The notes under the pieces were generated by a model that was not told the origin of the DNA, made no database searches, and saw nothing but the letters and a program-made list of their open reading frames with translations. 64,000 nucleotides of DNA, from NCBI GenBank assembly GCA_963712835.1, contig CAVQJJ010000002.1, positions 124,001-188,000 on the forward strand. The letters are read 5' to 3'. The translations under genes were made by a program, and so were the position numbers. Positions 8,459 to 16,593 of this stretch are shown piece after piece (position 1 is the first letter of the stretch; each line of letters opens with the position of its first letter). This DNA is from DATARH01 sp963712835 (GTDB taxonomy: Bacteria > Pseudomonadota > Alphaproteobacteria > ATCC43930 > CGMCC-115725).

Positions 8459-10057
8459 ATGAGCGATCCGGTCGATGTGCTGATTATCGGCGCCGGCGCG
8501 TCGGGCGCGGCGGTGGCGTGGAGCCTCGCCGAGACCAAGATGCACATCCTCTGCCTCGAGCAAGGCGGCTGGATGAACCCGGCGCAGTACCCCAGCACCG
8601 GGCGCGACTGGGAGGCGCGGTTCTGGGGCGATTATTCGCCGAGCCCCAATATCCGCGGCCGGCCCGAGGATTACCCGATCAATGACGACAACTCGCCGAT
8701 CAAGGTGGTGAACTTCAACGCCGTCGGCGGCAGCACGATCTTTTACACCGCGCATTTCCCGCGGCTGCATCCGTCCGATTTCCGGGTGAAGAGCCTCGAC
8801 GGCGTCGCCGACGACTGGCCAGTCGATTACGATACGCTCGCGCCGTTCTTCGCGGAGAACGACCGGATGATGGGGACCTCCGGCCTCGCCGGCGACCCGA
8901 GCGTGCCGGACCGCAACCCGCCGATGCCGCCTTTGCCGATGGGGCGCTCCGGGGCGATCTTCGGCAAGGCGATGAACCGGCTTGGCTGGCACTGGTGGCC
9001 CAGCGACACGACGGTCGCGACCGTCGATTACGAGGGCCGCGCCAAGTGCATCAACCTCGGCCATTGCACCCCGGCCTGCGCGCAGGGCGCGAAGGCCAGC
9101 ACCGACATCACCTATTGGCCGGTCGCGCAGCGCGCCGGGGTCGAGCTCAAGACGCATTGCCGGGTGCGCGAGATCACCACCAACAACGAGGGAATGGCCG
9201 CGGGGGTCGTTTATTACGACGAGGACGGCAAGGAGCAATTCCAGGCGGCGCATGTCGTCGTGTTGGCGTGCAACGGCATCGGCACGCCGCGCCTTTTGCT
9301 CAATTCAGCGTCGGGCAAGTTCCCGAACGGGCTCGCCAATTCGAGCGGTCTCGTGGGCCGCAACCTGATGTTCCACCCCTATGCCCAGGTCTACGGCTAT
9401 GTCGCGGACGAGACCGACGGCAACCGCGCGCCGCCGACCTGCCTGTGGAGCAAGGAGTTCTACGAGACCGACCCGTCGCGCGGCTTTGTGCGCGGCTATA
9501 CGTTCCAGTTCGGCCGCGGCGTCGGCCCGATCATGGAGGCGGTGACCAGCGAGCAGAAGGGGTTGCTGCCCTGGGGCGCCGGGCATCACGCGGCTTTCCG
9601 CCGGCTCAACGGCCATCGCCTGACCTTGTCGGCGATCTGCGAGGATCTGCCGGAGGCGCATAACCGCGTGACGCTCGATCCGGTGCTCAAGGATTGCCAT
9701 GGGATTCCGTCGCCAAAGATCGACTACACGATCGGCGAGAACACGGCGCGAATGATGCAGCATGGCATCGCCCGCGCGAAGGACATCCTCGCCGCGTGCG
9801 AGGCGAGCGATATCTGCGTCAACAGCCCCATCGTTTATGGCGGCTGGCACCTGCTCGGCACCGCGCGCATGGGTGCCGACCCGGAGCGCTCGGTGGTCAA
9901 CGAATGGGGCCGCTCGCACGACGTGAAGAACCTCTTCATCGTCGATGGCAGCCTGTTCGTGACCTCGGGCGGGGTAAATCCGACCTCGACCATCCAGGCG
10001 CTGGCGCTCTACGTCGCCGACCAGATGAAGCAGCGCCTCGCCAACCTGTTCGACTGA
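8459..10057 (+). CDS. GMC oxidoreductase, gluconate/sugar dehydrogenase flavoprotein-like
   Basis: 532 residues. FAD-binding motif DVLIIGAGASGAAVAWSLAE at the N-terminus; FNAVGGSTIFYTAHFPRLHPSDF corresponds to the flavin-contact region; CINLGHCTPACAQGAKAS is the Cys-containing segment seen in membrane-linked gluconate and fructose dehydrogenase large subunits; the C-terminus has GGWHLLGTARMG and VTSGGVNPTSTIQALALYVAD with the catalytic His and Asn. It is distinct from the choline-dehydrogenase-like enzyme at 5518-7119. A small subunit gene follows after eight bases. No cytochrome c subunit is adjacent, so the electron acceptor is unclear. Confidence 0.9.
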   Translation: MSDPVDVLIIGAGASGAAVAWSLAETKMHILCLEQGGWMNPAQYPSTGRDWEARFWGDYSPSPNIRGRPEDYPINDDNSPIKVVNFNAVGGSTIFYTAHFPRLHPSDFRVKSLDGVADDWPVDYDTLAPFFAENDRMMGTSGLAGDPSVPDRNPPMPPLPMGRSGAIFGKAMNRLGWHWWPSDTTVATVDYEGRAKCINLGHCTPACAQGAKASTDITYWPVAQRAGVELKTHCRVREITTNNEGMAAGVVYYDEDGKEQFQAAHVVVLACNGIGTPRLLLNSASGKFPNGLANSSGLVGRNLMFHPYAQVYGYVADETDGNRAPPTCLWSKEFYETDPSRGFVRGYTFQFGRGVGPIMEAVTSEQKGLLPWGAGHHAAFRRLNGHRLTLSAICEDLPEAHNRVTLDPVLKDCHGIPSPKIDYTIGENTARMMQHGIARAKDILAACEASDICVNSPIVYGGWHLLGTARMGADPERSVVNEWGRSHDVKNLFIVDGSLFVTSGGVNPTSTIQALALYVADQMKQRLANLFD

Positions 10058-10065
10058 GACCCGAA

Positions 10066-10524
10066 ATGCCCGCCGACACGCCACCTACCCCTGTACTCAC
10101 GCCCGCGCAAGCCGCCGATCTGCGCATCCTCGCCAGCATCATCATCCCGGCGAGCGCCGAGTTCGACGTGCCCGGCGCCGACGACCCGGCGATCCAGGCC
10201 GACATGCTCGCGACGCTCGGCCGCGACGCGCCGCCGGTGCGCGAGGCGCTCGACCTTCTGGCGCGGCTCGCCGGTGCACCGCTCGGCGATCTCGATCCGG
10301 CGCGGCGCGAGGCAGTCGCCGTGGAACTGCGCGCGGCGGGCGGGCCGGCGGTGGCGGCGCTCACCCGTGTCGTGCTGCAATGCTACTATCGCGACGACCG
10401 CGTCGTCCGCTCGCTCGGGCTGGAGCCGCGCCCGCCTTATCCGAAGGGCCATGTCTTGCCGGATGGCGACTGGTCGCTGCTCGATCCCGTCCGCGCGCGC
10501 CCGCCATCGTGGCGGCGTGCCTAG
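10066..10524 (+). CDS. Gluconate 2-dehydrogenase subunit 3-like small subunit
   Basis: 152 residues. The core segment LTPAQAADLRILASIIIPASAEFDVPGADD is characteristic of the gluconate dehydrogenase subunit 3 family, whose members pair with GMC flavoproteins. Unlike many members it has no twin-arginine or other signal sequence at the N-terminus. It starts eight bases after the flavoprotein gene, so the pair is almost certainly one complex. Assignment rests on the N-terminal motif and gene context. Confidence 0.75.
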   Translation: MPADTPPTPVLTPAQAADLRILASIIIPASAEFDVPGADDPAIQADMLATLGRDAPPVREALDLLARLAGAPLGDLDPARREAVAVELRAAGGPAVAALTRVVLQCYYRDDRVVRSLGLEPRPPYPKGHVLPDGDWSLLDPVRARPPSWRRA

Positions 10525-10549
10525 AAACTTTCGTCGAAGGAGGAACACC

Positions 10550-11308
10550 ATGCCGGTTTATCAACGAGGCGACGTTCGCATTCATTACGAAGAGGCCGGC
10601 TCCGGCTTTCCGCTGCTGGTGATCCCCGGCGGTGGGCTGAACTCGACGATCGCCGGACTCGCGGCGAGCCACCCGTTCAACCCGCTCGTCGAGTTCAAGG
10701 ACAGCTACCGCGTCATCGCCGCCGATCTGCGCAACGCCAATGGCGGCCAGTCGACCGGCCCGCTCGAGATCGACCGGCCGTGGGACGCCTATACCGACGA
10801 CCATATCGGGTTGATGGACCATCTCGGGATCAGCCAGTTCCACGTGCTGGGCTTCTGCATCGGCGGCCCGTTCATCTGGAACCTGATCAGCCGGGCGCGC
10901 GGGCGTGTCGTTGCCGGGGTGTTGACGCAGCCGAGCGGGTTCCGGCCGACAATGCCGGACCTGTTCTATCAGAACAACATCAAGGGCTGGGGGCTGGGGC
11001 TGTGCGAGAAGCGGCCCGAGATTACGATGGCGATGGTCAGCGACTTCCTCAACAACATGTACACAAAGCGCGCCGATTTCGTGTTCACCGTGAGCCGCGA
11101 CTTCGTCCGCGATTGTCAGACGCCGATCCTGGTGCTGCCGGACGACGTGGCGGCGCATCCCTATGCGGTGGCGATGGAGACCGTGCACCTCGCGCCGAAC
11201 GCGCAGGTCAGCCTCTATCCGTGGAAAGCGAACCCGGAGCAAACGGTGATCGCCCTGCGCCACGTGCGCACCTTCCTCAAGGCGAACGCGCCGGCGAAAG
11301 CCGCATAA
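10550..11308 (+). CDS. Alpha/beta hydrolase with Cys in the nucleophile elbow
   Basis: 252 residues. AAGGAGGAACACC precedes ATG 10550. The oxyanion segment LLVIPGGGLNSTIAG and the strand ending HVLGFCIGGPFIWN are standard alpha/beta hydrolase features, but the elbow reads G-F-C-I-G-G, so the usual Ser is Cys103 (codon TGC at 10856-10858). The acid is probably in VLPDDVAAHP and the His in IALRHVRTFL. Cys nucleophiles are known in dienelactone hydrolases. It is 25 bases after the dehydrogenase small subunit and likely in the same operon, which would suit a lactone product. Confidence 0.85.
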   Translation: MPVYQRGDVRIHYEEAGSGFPLLVIPGGGLNSTIAGLAASHPFNPLVEFKDSYRVIAADLRNANGGQSTGPLEIDRPWDAYTDDHIGLMDHLGISQFHVLGFCIGGPFIWNLISRARGRVVAGVLTQPSGFRPTMPDLFYQNNIKGWGLGLCEKRPEITMAMVSDFLNNMYTKRADFVFTVSRDFVRDCQTPILVLPDDVAAHPYAVAMETVHLAPNAQVSLYPWKANPEQTVIALRHVRTFLKANAPAKAA

Positions 11309-11319
11309 GCCGAGGACCG

Positions 11320-13092
11320 CTACTCCGCGACCAGAGAGGTCGGCATCTCCTCCGCCTCCTCGCCGACGCGGGCGAAATAGAGGTGGACCGCGGTGCCGAC
11401 GCCCTCGGCGCTCTCGACTCTGACAAACCCGCCGAGCCGTTCCATGACGGCCGCTGCGCGCGCGACCGCAGGCCGCGATGTGCTGTCGGGGTCGAGAATG
11501 TGTTCGAACGCGTCGTCGGACAGTCCGGGGCCGCTGTCGCGCACTGTGATGCGCGCATAGGCGCCGAGCTGCCCGCCGGGGAAGTCGGCGATGTTGCCCT
11601 CGTCGAAGGTAAAGTTGCGGGTGCCGACGATCAGCGTGCCGTCGGCATCCATGACCGTGTTCGCCGCGTCGACCAGTTCGAGCACGGTGGCTGCCACCAT
11701 GCCGCCTTGCGTGCGGCACGGCCACAGCCCCTCGATCAGCGAGAAGCGGCAGCGCACCTTGCCGCGCACCCGCTGACGGATGCGCCGTTCGAGCGGCGCC
11801 AGCACATGGTTGAGGTCGGTCGGCGCCGGCAGCGGCGGGGGCATTGGCGGCGGAGGGGGCGCCCGCCTCAGCCGGCGCGCCGCCACGACAGGCGCCTCCG
11901 GCTCGGTCCGTTCCTCCGGTTCGGCGGCACCGGCGGCATCGGCGGCGCGGCGCTGCGGCAGGCGCGGGAGTTGCGGCAGGGGCCGCCACAACGCGCGCGC
12001 GACCCGCGGGCCGTACCATCCTGCCGCGGCAAGCAGGATCGCCGCGACGATCGCGGCCGCCGCGATCCCGAGCCATCGCTGCAGGCCGCTCGATTGCGCC
12101 TGCGAGCTGCCGGGGTCGTAGACAAAATTGGTCAAGTCCGCGCTCCGCGCCAGCACACCGGCGCCGAGCATGCCGGCTTCGATCTGTGCCCAGCGGTCGG
12201 CGTTGGAGTAACCGAGCGGGATTTCCGGATAGCGCGACAGGCGTTTCGCGACATCGGCCTGGTAGCGGTCGAAGCCGGCGATATCGGCCACTGCCGGCTC
12301 ACCCGGCTTGTCGGCGACCAGCCGGTTGATCATGTCGTCGGGGTGGCGCAGCGCGTAGTCCCAGCCTTTAAGCGTTGCCTCGCGGAAGCGGCGCACCGTG
12401 TCCGGCTCGGTCGCCGCGAAGTGTTCCATCGTGAACACGCTGTCGCCGTAATACTCGACGCGGTAATTCGCCGGGTTGAACGATTTCAGCACCAGGCCGC
12501 GCTCATGCGCCCGCCACGGCACCACCCAGGCGGAGCCTACCGCGGCGTCGATCGCATGATCCGCGAGCGAAGGGACAATCTGCTCGGCGTTGATCGTCAC
12601 CGATTTGGTCCGCGCCGGGTCGATGCCCTCGGCGCGCAGCGCGGTGGCGAGCTCGATATCGAGGATGTCGCTCGCCGCCAGCCGGCCGAGCTTGGCGTTG
12701 ACCAGCGCCGCGGGGGAGGAGAAATCGCTGTCGGCGCGGTAATAAACCACCGCCCCCGACTGCTGAAAGATCGGAGCCACCAGCAGGATCGGCAGGCCCT
12801 GGGCGCGGCGGATCACCAGCTGCATCGTGCCGGTGCCGAACTGCGCGCGCCCGTCGATAACCTCGCGCACGGCATCGACCGGCGCCTGACCGCGCACCGC
12901 GTTTGGCCGGATCGTCACATCGAGCCCGGCTTCGCGGTAGAAACCCTGCCATAAAGCCGCGTAATAACCGGCAAACTCGAATGTCGCCGGGCCACTTAGC
13001 TGCAGCGTCACCGGCTCTGCCGCGCACCCCGCATGGGGCAGTGCGGACAGCGCCAAAATCAGCGCCGCGGCGAAGGCCGTCACCCTCGACAT
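11320..13092 (-). CDS. NMT1/THI5-like periplasmic sensor fused to a degenerate histidine-kinase ATPase domain
   Basis: 590 residues from ATG 13092, which follows a GGAGG. Order: signal peptide (about 1-24, ending GCAAE); a substrate-binding-protein-like domain of the NMT1/SsuA type (about 25-325, e.g. LQLSGPATFEFAGYYAALWQGF); one membrane segment (GIAAAAIVAAILLAAAGWYG, about 345-365); a Pro-rich linker; and a C-terminal GHKL ATPase-like domain with DSGPGLSDDAFEHI and GGFVRVESAEGVGTAVHLYF. The N-box is altered (LELVDAANTVMDADG) and no phosphoacceptor His-box is evident. This looks like a membrane receptor related to hybrid sensor kinases. No response regulator is adjacent. Confidence 0.75.
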   Translation of the reverse strand: MSRVTAFAAALILALSALPHAGCAAEPVTLQLSGPATFEFAGYYAALWQGFYREAGLDVTIRPNAVRGQAPVDAVREVIDGRAQFGTGTMQLVIRRAQGLPILLVAPIFQQSGAVVYYRADSDFSSPAALVNAKLGRLAASDILDIELATALRAEGIDPARTKSVTINAEQIVPSLADHAIDAAVGSAWVVPWRAHERGLVLKSFNPANYRVEYYGDSVFTMEHFAATEPDTVRRFREATLKGWDYALRHPDDMINRLVADKPGEPAVADIAGFDRYQADVAKRLSRYPEIPLGYSNADRWAQIEAGMLGAGVLARSADLTNFVYDPGSSQAQSSGLQRWLGIAAAAIVAAILLAAAGWYGPRVARALWRPLPQLPRLPQRRAADAAGAAEPEERTEPEAPVVAARRLRRAPPPPPMPPPLPAPTDLNHVLAPLERRIRQRVRGKVRCRFSLIEGLWPCRTQGGMVAATVLELVDAANTVMDADGTLIVGTRNFTFDEGNIADFPGGQLGAYARITVRDSGPGLSDDAFEHILDPDSTSRPAVARAAAVMERLGGFVRVESAEGVGTAVHLYFARVGEEAEEMPTSLVAE

Positions 13093-13204
13093 GAGCCTCC
13101 AACCCCGCGCGGCGAGACAGTGGGTGGCTGCGTCCCCCGCGCGACCCCAAGCATTGCGCATGTTAGCGCGCTTTTTGTCATGTCAGCGCGAAACGGCGGC
13201 GAAA

Positions 13205-13996
13205 TCAATCGGCATCTGCGACGAGAAAGGGTTCGGCCAGCATTAAAAATGCGGCGGGCTGTTCGGCGTGTACCCAATGTCCTGCATTAGTGATCCACTC
13301 CATGGCTGCACGAGGGAAGAACGACCGGATCGTCGGCGCTGCCGATGCGGGCAACAGGTCTGATTTTCCGCCGCCGACAAACAGCGCCGGCCCGTCGTAA
13401 TGCGTGCCGGCAGAGAAGCTCGGGAAGCCGCCGATGGTCGGCAGCGCCGCTTCGAGCGCCGCCAGATTGAGCTGCCAGCGCGGCTTGCCGTCCTCGAAGA
13501 CAAGGCTTTGCAACAGAAATGCGCGCTCGGCCGGGTCCGGGATCGCGCCGGCGAGCGCGGTATCGGCATCGCGGCGCCGCGTCACCGTGCCTAGGTCGAG
13601 ACCGCGCATTGCCCGGATAAGGCCGAGAAACGGAGCCGGCAGCGGCAACGGCGCGACATCGACGACGATGAGGCGGGCGACGACATTCGGGTCGCACAGA
13701 GCCAGGACCATGGCGGCCTTGCCGCCCATGCTGTGGCCAATCAGCGCGAAGCGGTGGTATCCGCGCGCCGCCATCGCCGCGCGTACGTCCTCGGCCATCG
13801 CCGCGTAATCCATCGTATCGGCCCAGGGCGAGGCGCCGTGATTGCGCAGATCGAAGACGACGATGCGATGATGCGCCGCGAGGCGCTGAGCGATGCCGGC
13901 CCAATTCCGCGCCGAGCCGAACAGCCCGTGCAGAATCGCCACAGGCCTTCCCTCGCCGTATTCGGTCGCCGTCAATGTCACCGTCATTTCCGACAC
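13205..13996 (-). CDS. Alpha/beta hydrolase, YbfF-like esterase
   Basis: 263 residues. HG motif PVAILHGLFGSARNW, nucleophile elbow LIGHSMGGKAAM with catalytic Ser, Asp region ALFVGGGKSDLL and C-terminal His in ITNAGHWVHAEQP form a complete triad. VFDLRNHGASPW is typical of the YbfF-like acyl-CoA/ester hydrolases. ATG 13996 is used; an ATG three codons later is equally possible. It lies 112 bases upstream of the sensor gene on the same strand. Confidence 0.9.
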   Translation of the reverse strand: MSEMTVTLTATEYGEGRPVAILHGLFGSARNWAGIAQRLAAHHRIVVFDLRNHGASPWADTMDYAAMAEDVRAAMAARGYHRFALIGHSMGGKAAMVLALCDPNVVARLIVVDVAPLPLPAPFLGLIRAMRGLDLGTVTRRRDADTALAGAIPDPAERAFLLQSLVFEDGKPRWQLNLAALEAALPTIGGFPSFSAGTHYDGPALFVGGGKSDLLPASAAPTIRSFFPRAAMEWITNAGHWVHAEQPAAFLMLAEPFLVADAD

Positions 13997-14067
13997 CTAC
14001 GCCGAACCATCCCGCGACGCACGCGGTTCGATGTCGCGCCGCGCACGCCATGTTTATTTATTAACAT

Positions 14068-14087
14068 ATGGAAGTAATTACTGCTTC
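14068..14087. promoter_or_regulatory. GTAATTAC palindrome upstream of the XRE regulator
   Basis: The 13-mer ATGGAAGTAATTA at 14068-14080 recurs exactly at 14938-14950 downstream of the regulator gene. Here it forms the palindrome GTAATTAC (14074-14081) within GAAGTAATTACTGCTTC, in an AT-rich stretch 54 bases before the regulator start. It is a likely autoregulatory operator. Confidence 0.5.
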
Positions 14088-14140
14088 GCTGATGTTCACG
14101 CTATCATTCGCGGCTGATTGCGCTAGGGAGTATTTGGCAG

Positions 14141-14911
14141 ATGCGTGGGCGTGGCCGCCCTCCGACGATGACCGCCGCCCGGCGCTATTCGAACCGGCTG
14201 CGTGAGCTGCGCGAGACTTGTGGGCTATCTCAACAAGGCGTGGCCGCAGCGGCGGGCATCAGCGCCGCTTATTATGGCGCGTTGGAGCGTGGCGACAAGC
14301 GCATCAACGCCGACACCGCGGCCAAGCTCGCGGGGCCGCTAAGCTGCCCGGTCGGCGAATTACTGGGTGGCGGACGGGGAGGGTCGGTGCGCCTCATGAT
14401 GGCCGTTGCCGCCGCGGAGTCGGAGGCGCGGCCGCCTGAGTACGATCTGCCGGAACCGCATGAGCGCTTGCAACCTGGACGCCTCGCCGAGGCTGAAAAA
14501 TGCTTTGCCGCCGAATTGTTTGACGATAGCGCCGATGTCGACTTTGCCGCCGGAACCATTCTTTTCGCGCGCCGTCTGACGCCGCTTCCCGCTTCGGTTC
14601 CAATCGGCGCTAAGGTGCTCACCCGGTTCCTCCTCGATCCGCTGGGGGTGGAAGGCGAACGGACGACGCACGAAGTCCTCTACGGCATTCTCGACCGCAC
14701 CATCGTTGGGGACCTGGTGCTGATTACCCGTACGCGGAACCGGCTTGTGCCGCGCAATTTGCTGATCCAGAGCGGGGCGCCGCGCGGTCCAGGATTGGCG
14801 GAACGCGCGCCGATGCTGCTGTCGCGCGAGACAACGATCCTCTATGACCCGCGCTTGGATGATCCCGCGGAACTGCTCGGGGTGGTGGTCTACGCGATGG
14901 GCCCGGCGTGA
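14141..14911 (+). CDS. XRE-family transcriptional regulator with long C-terminal domain
   Basis: 256 residues. The helix-turn-helix lies at about residues 16-72: YSNRLRELRETCGLSQQGV, then AGISAAYYGALERGDKRI as the recognition region. The C-terminal ~150 residues contain VGDLVLITRTRNRLVP and end LLGVVVYAMGPA, a layout reminiscent of S24/LexA-type effector domains, though catalytic residues are not evident. Identical 13-bp elements lie on both sides of the gene, as expected for a local repressor acting on itself and the next gene. Confidence 0.85.
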   Translation: MRGRGRPPTMTAARRYSNRLRELRETCGLSQQGVAAAAGISAAYYGALERGDKRINADTAAKLAGPLSCPVGELLGGGRGGSVRLMMAVAAAESEARPPEYDLPEPHERLQPGRLAEAEKCFAAELFDDSADVDFAAGTILFARRLTPLPASVPIGAKVLTRFLLDPLGVEGERTTHEVLYGILDRTIVGDLVLITRTRNRLVPRNLLIQSGAPRGPGLAERAPMLLSRETTILYDPRLDDPAELLGVVVYAMGPA

Positions 14912-14937
14912 ATCGGCTGAATTGACACCGGGATAGA

Positions 14938-14965
14938 ATGGAAGTAATTATGCGTATATTACTTC
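14938..14965. promoter_or_regulatory. Inverted repeat between the XRE regulator and the next small gene
   Basis: GAAGTAAT (14941-14948) and ATTACTTC (14958-14965) are exact inverted repeats with a 9-base spacer, starting within the same 13-mer found at 14068. The region is AT-rich and immediately precedes the ORF at 14992, so it may be both promoter and operator. Confidence 0.5.
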
Positions 14966-14991
14966 TATAGAAGTTTTATCCGAAAAAACTC

Positions 14992-15237
14992 ATGAGCACC
15001 CTTCGCCCCTCTCATCAGACGTCGCGTGTGGTCGAATCCGTGGTTGAGCTGTCGATGCAGCCCTGCGCGGCGTTTTGGGCCGAGGCGTGTGGTTGGGTTC
15101 CCGGCACCGGGCATTGTCGGAACCGGGATTGCGCCGAAGCCTGTCTCTTTGAGGCGCAGCGCGCGGCCGAGGGGCGCCACGTCGAGCGCCGCCGCCGCTC
15201 GCGGCGTGTACAGATCCTTCGCCGCGACCTCTCCTAA
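14992..15237 (+). CDS. Small hypothetical protein, 81 residues
   Basis: Unrecognised. Five cysteines (CAAFWAEAC, GHCRNRDCAEAC) suggest a metal site or disulfides. The C-terminus is very basic (HVERRRRSRRVQ). It starts 26 bases after a putative operator shared with the XRE regulator, which is the main reason to regard it as a real, regulated gene. It ends three bases before convergent yacG. Confidence 0.5.
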   Translation: MSTLRPSHQTSRVVESVVELSMQPCAAFWAEACGWVPGTGHCRNRDCAEACLFEAQRAAEGRHVERRRRSRRVQILRRDLS

Positions 15238-15240
15238 CGC

Positions 15241-15435
15241 CTATTCGTGCTCGCCCGCGCCGGGATCGGTTTCCGGGCCTTCCTCGGTTTCGACGCGGTA
15301 GACGCCGCGCAGCCAGCGTCCGAGATCGATCTCGCGGCAGCGCTTGGAACAGAACGGACGGTGCCCAGTTGCCGCCGGCTTGCCACAGATCGGGCAGGCG
15401 GGGCCGCGCGGGATGATGGGGCTGTCGTCGGGCAT
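15241..15435 (-). CDS. yacG: DNA gyrase inhibitor YacG
   Basis: 64-residue zinc-finger protein. The ligands are Cys in CPICGKP and the second pair in FCSKRCREIDLGRWL, the diagnostic YacG signature, followed by YRVE and an acidic tail. In E. coli it binds GyrB and blocks DNA binding. It lies 15 bases downstream of the RNase E/G gene and is the last member of the maf-rng-yacG set. Confidence 0.93.
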   Translation of the reverse strand: MPDDSPIIPRGPACPICGKPAATGHRPFCSKRCREIDLGRWLRGVYRVETEEGPETDPGAGEHE

Positions 15436-15450
15436 AGCGGCGATATGGGG

Positions 15451-16593
15451 CTAGATCGCGATTATGTCAAAACCTGAACCGACCGGCGCCGCATCGATCG
15501 CGATGCGCCGGCCGAGCCGCGCTTCGAGCGCTCGGAGCGCCGCCGCCACCGGACCTTTGAGCGCCGCCTCGACAGCCGGCGACACCGTAAGCCGCCAGCG
15601 TGCTGCCGGGTTGGCGCGCGCCTCGCCGGCTAGCTCGTGCAAGGCCTCATGCGCCAGCGCAACGGGGTGCTTTTGACGACTCCCTGGTGTGAGCATGGCG
15701 TCGGCCAGCGATCGTCCACGCCGCGGCCGTAACAGTTCGAGATGGCCGAGCCGCGTCCAGCCCAATACCTGCGGTGTTACCGGGTCGTTGGCAAGCGCCG
15801 CCTCAAGCGTCCGTTGCACATGCTCCCGGTGATCGCGGCGGTCAAGGCCGACAAAGTCAACAACGATGCCGCCGCCGATATTCCGGCGCCGCAACTCGCG
15901 CGCGATCAGCCGTGCCGCCGCGCGGTTGGCGGCAAGCGCGGCGCGCGCCGACGATCCGCTGGCACGGGCGCCGGTATCGACGTCGATCAAGGTCGCCGCG
16001 CGCGTCTCCTCGATGTGTACCGCACCGCCGCCGTCGAGCGCGAGGCTCGGCGACAGCGCGACATCCAACAGCGCATCGATATCGATTGGCCAATCGGCCG
16101 CATCGCGGCGCGCGATGTCGGCTGTCGGAAACGCCGCGCGAAGCTCGGCCAGAACAGCCGCATCGTCGGCGATGATCGACGCCGGTGCTTCCGGCAGGCG
16201 AAGCGCCAGTGCCGCCGCGAGGCCCGGCGGCGGAAACAGCTGGGCCGGCGACGCGGTGCCGGGTGAGAGGGCGGGGGGATTGGTGATTTTAGCGGTGAGG
16301 CGCGGCGCCTTGTCTGCCCAGGCCTCACGCCGCACCGCGACGACGAGCCGAGCGCCCTCCTCGGCTTTTACCGCGGCCGGTATGCTGCGCAGCGGCAAGA
16401 AGCCGGGCCGCTCGTCGCCGATATCGACCAGCGCCGCGTCAAGGGCGCGAACCACCTGCACAACGCGGCCGAGATGGAGGCTGCCTGGCGGTTTGGTATC
16501 GCCGCGTTCGACGTAAAGCTCGACAGCCTCGCCGTTCTCGGCCCAGGCGGCGCGCCATTCGCCGGGTCCGGCCGCGATCAGCAGCTCGGCCAT
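15451..16593 (-). CDS. rng: Ribonuclease E/G family protein, short form
   Basis: 380 residues. The S1-like N-terminal part is compact (LHLGRVVQVVRALDAALVDIGDERPGFLPL). The catalytic domain has ETRAATLIDVDTGARA, IGGGIVVDFVGLDRRDHREHVQRTLEAAL with the metal-binding Asp region, and VLGWTRLGHLELLRPRRGRSL. There is no C-terminal Zn-link or degradosome scaffold, as usual for the short alphaproteobacterial form beside maf and yacG. The first 16 bases overlap maf, implying coupling. Confidence 0.88.
   Translation of the reverse strand: MAELLIAAGPGEWRAAWAENGEAVELYVERGDTKPPGSLHLGRVVQVVRALDAALVDIGDERPGFLPLRSIPAAVKAEEGARLVVAVRREAWADKAPRLTAKITNPPALSPGTASPAQLFPPPGLAAALALRLPEAPASIIADDAAVLAELRAAFPTADIARRDAADWPIDIDALLDVALSPSLALDGGGAVHIEETRAATLIDVDTGARASGSSARAALAANRAAARLIARELRRRNIGGGIVVDFVGLDRRDHREHVQRTLEAALANDPVTPQVLGWTRLGHLELLRPRRGRSLADAMLTPGSRQKHPVALAHEALHELAGEARANPAARWRLTVSPAVEAALKGPVAAALRALEARLGRRIAIDAAPVGSGFDIIAI

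Noticed and set aside
10780..12954. A 724-codon open frame on the plus strand
   Set aside because: Shadow of the hydrolase and of the sensor-kinase-like gene on the other strand; no domain pattern.
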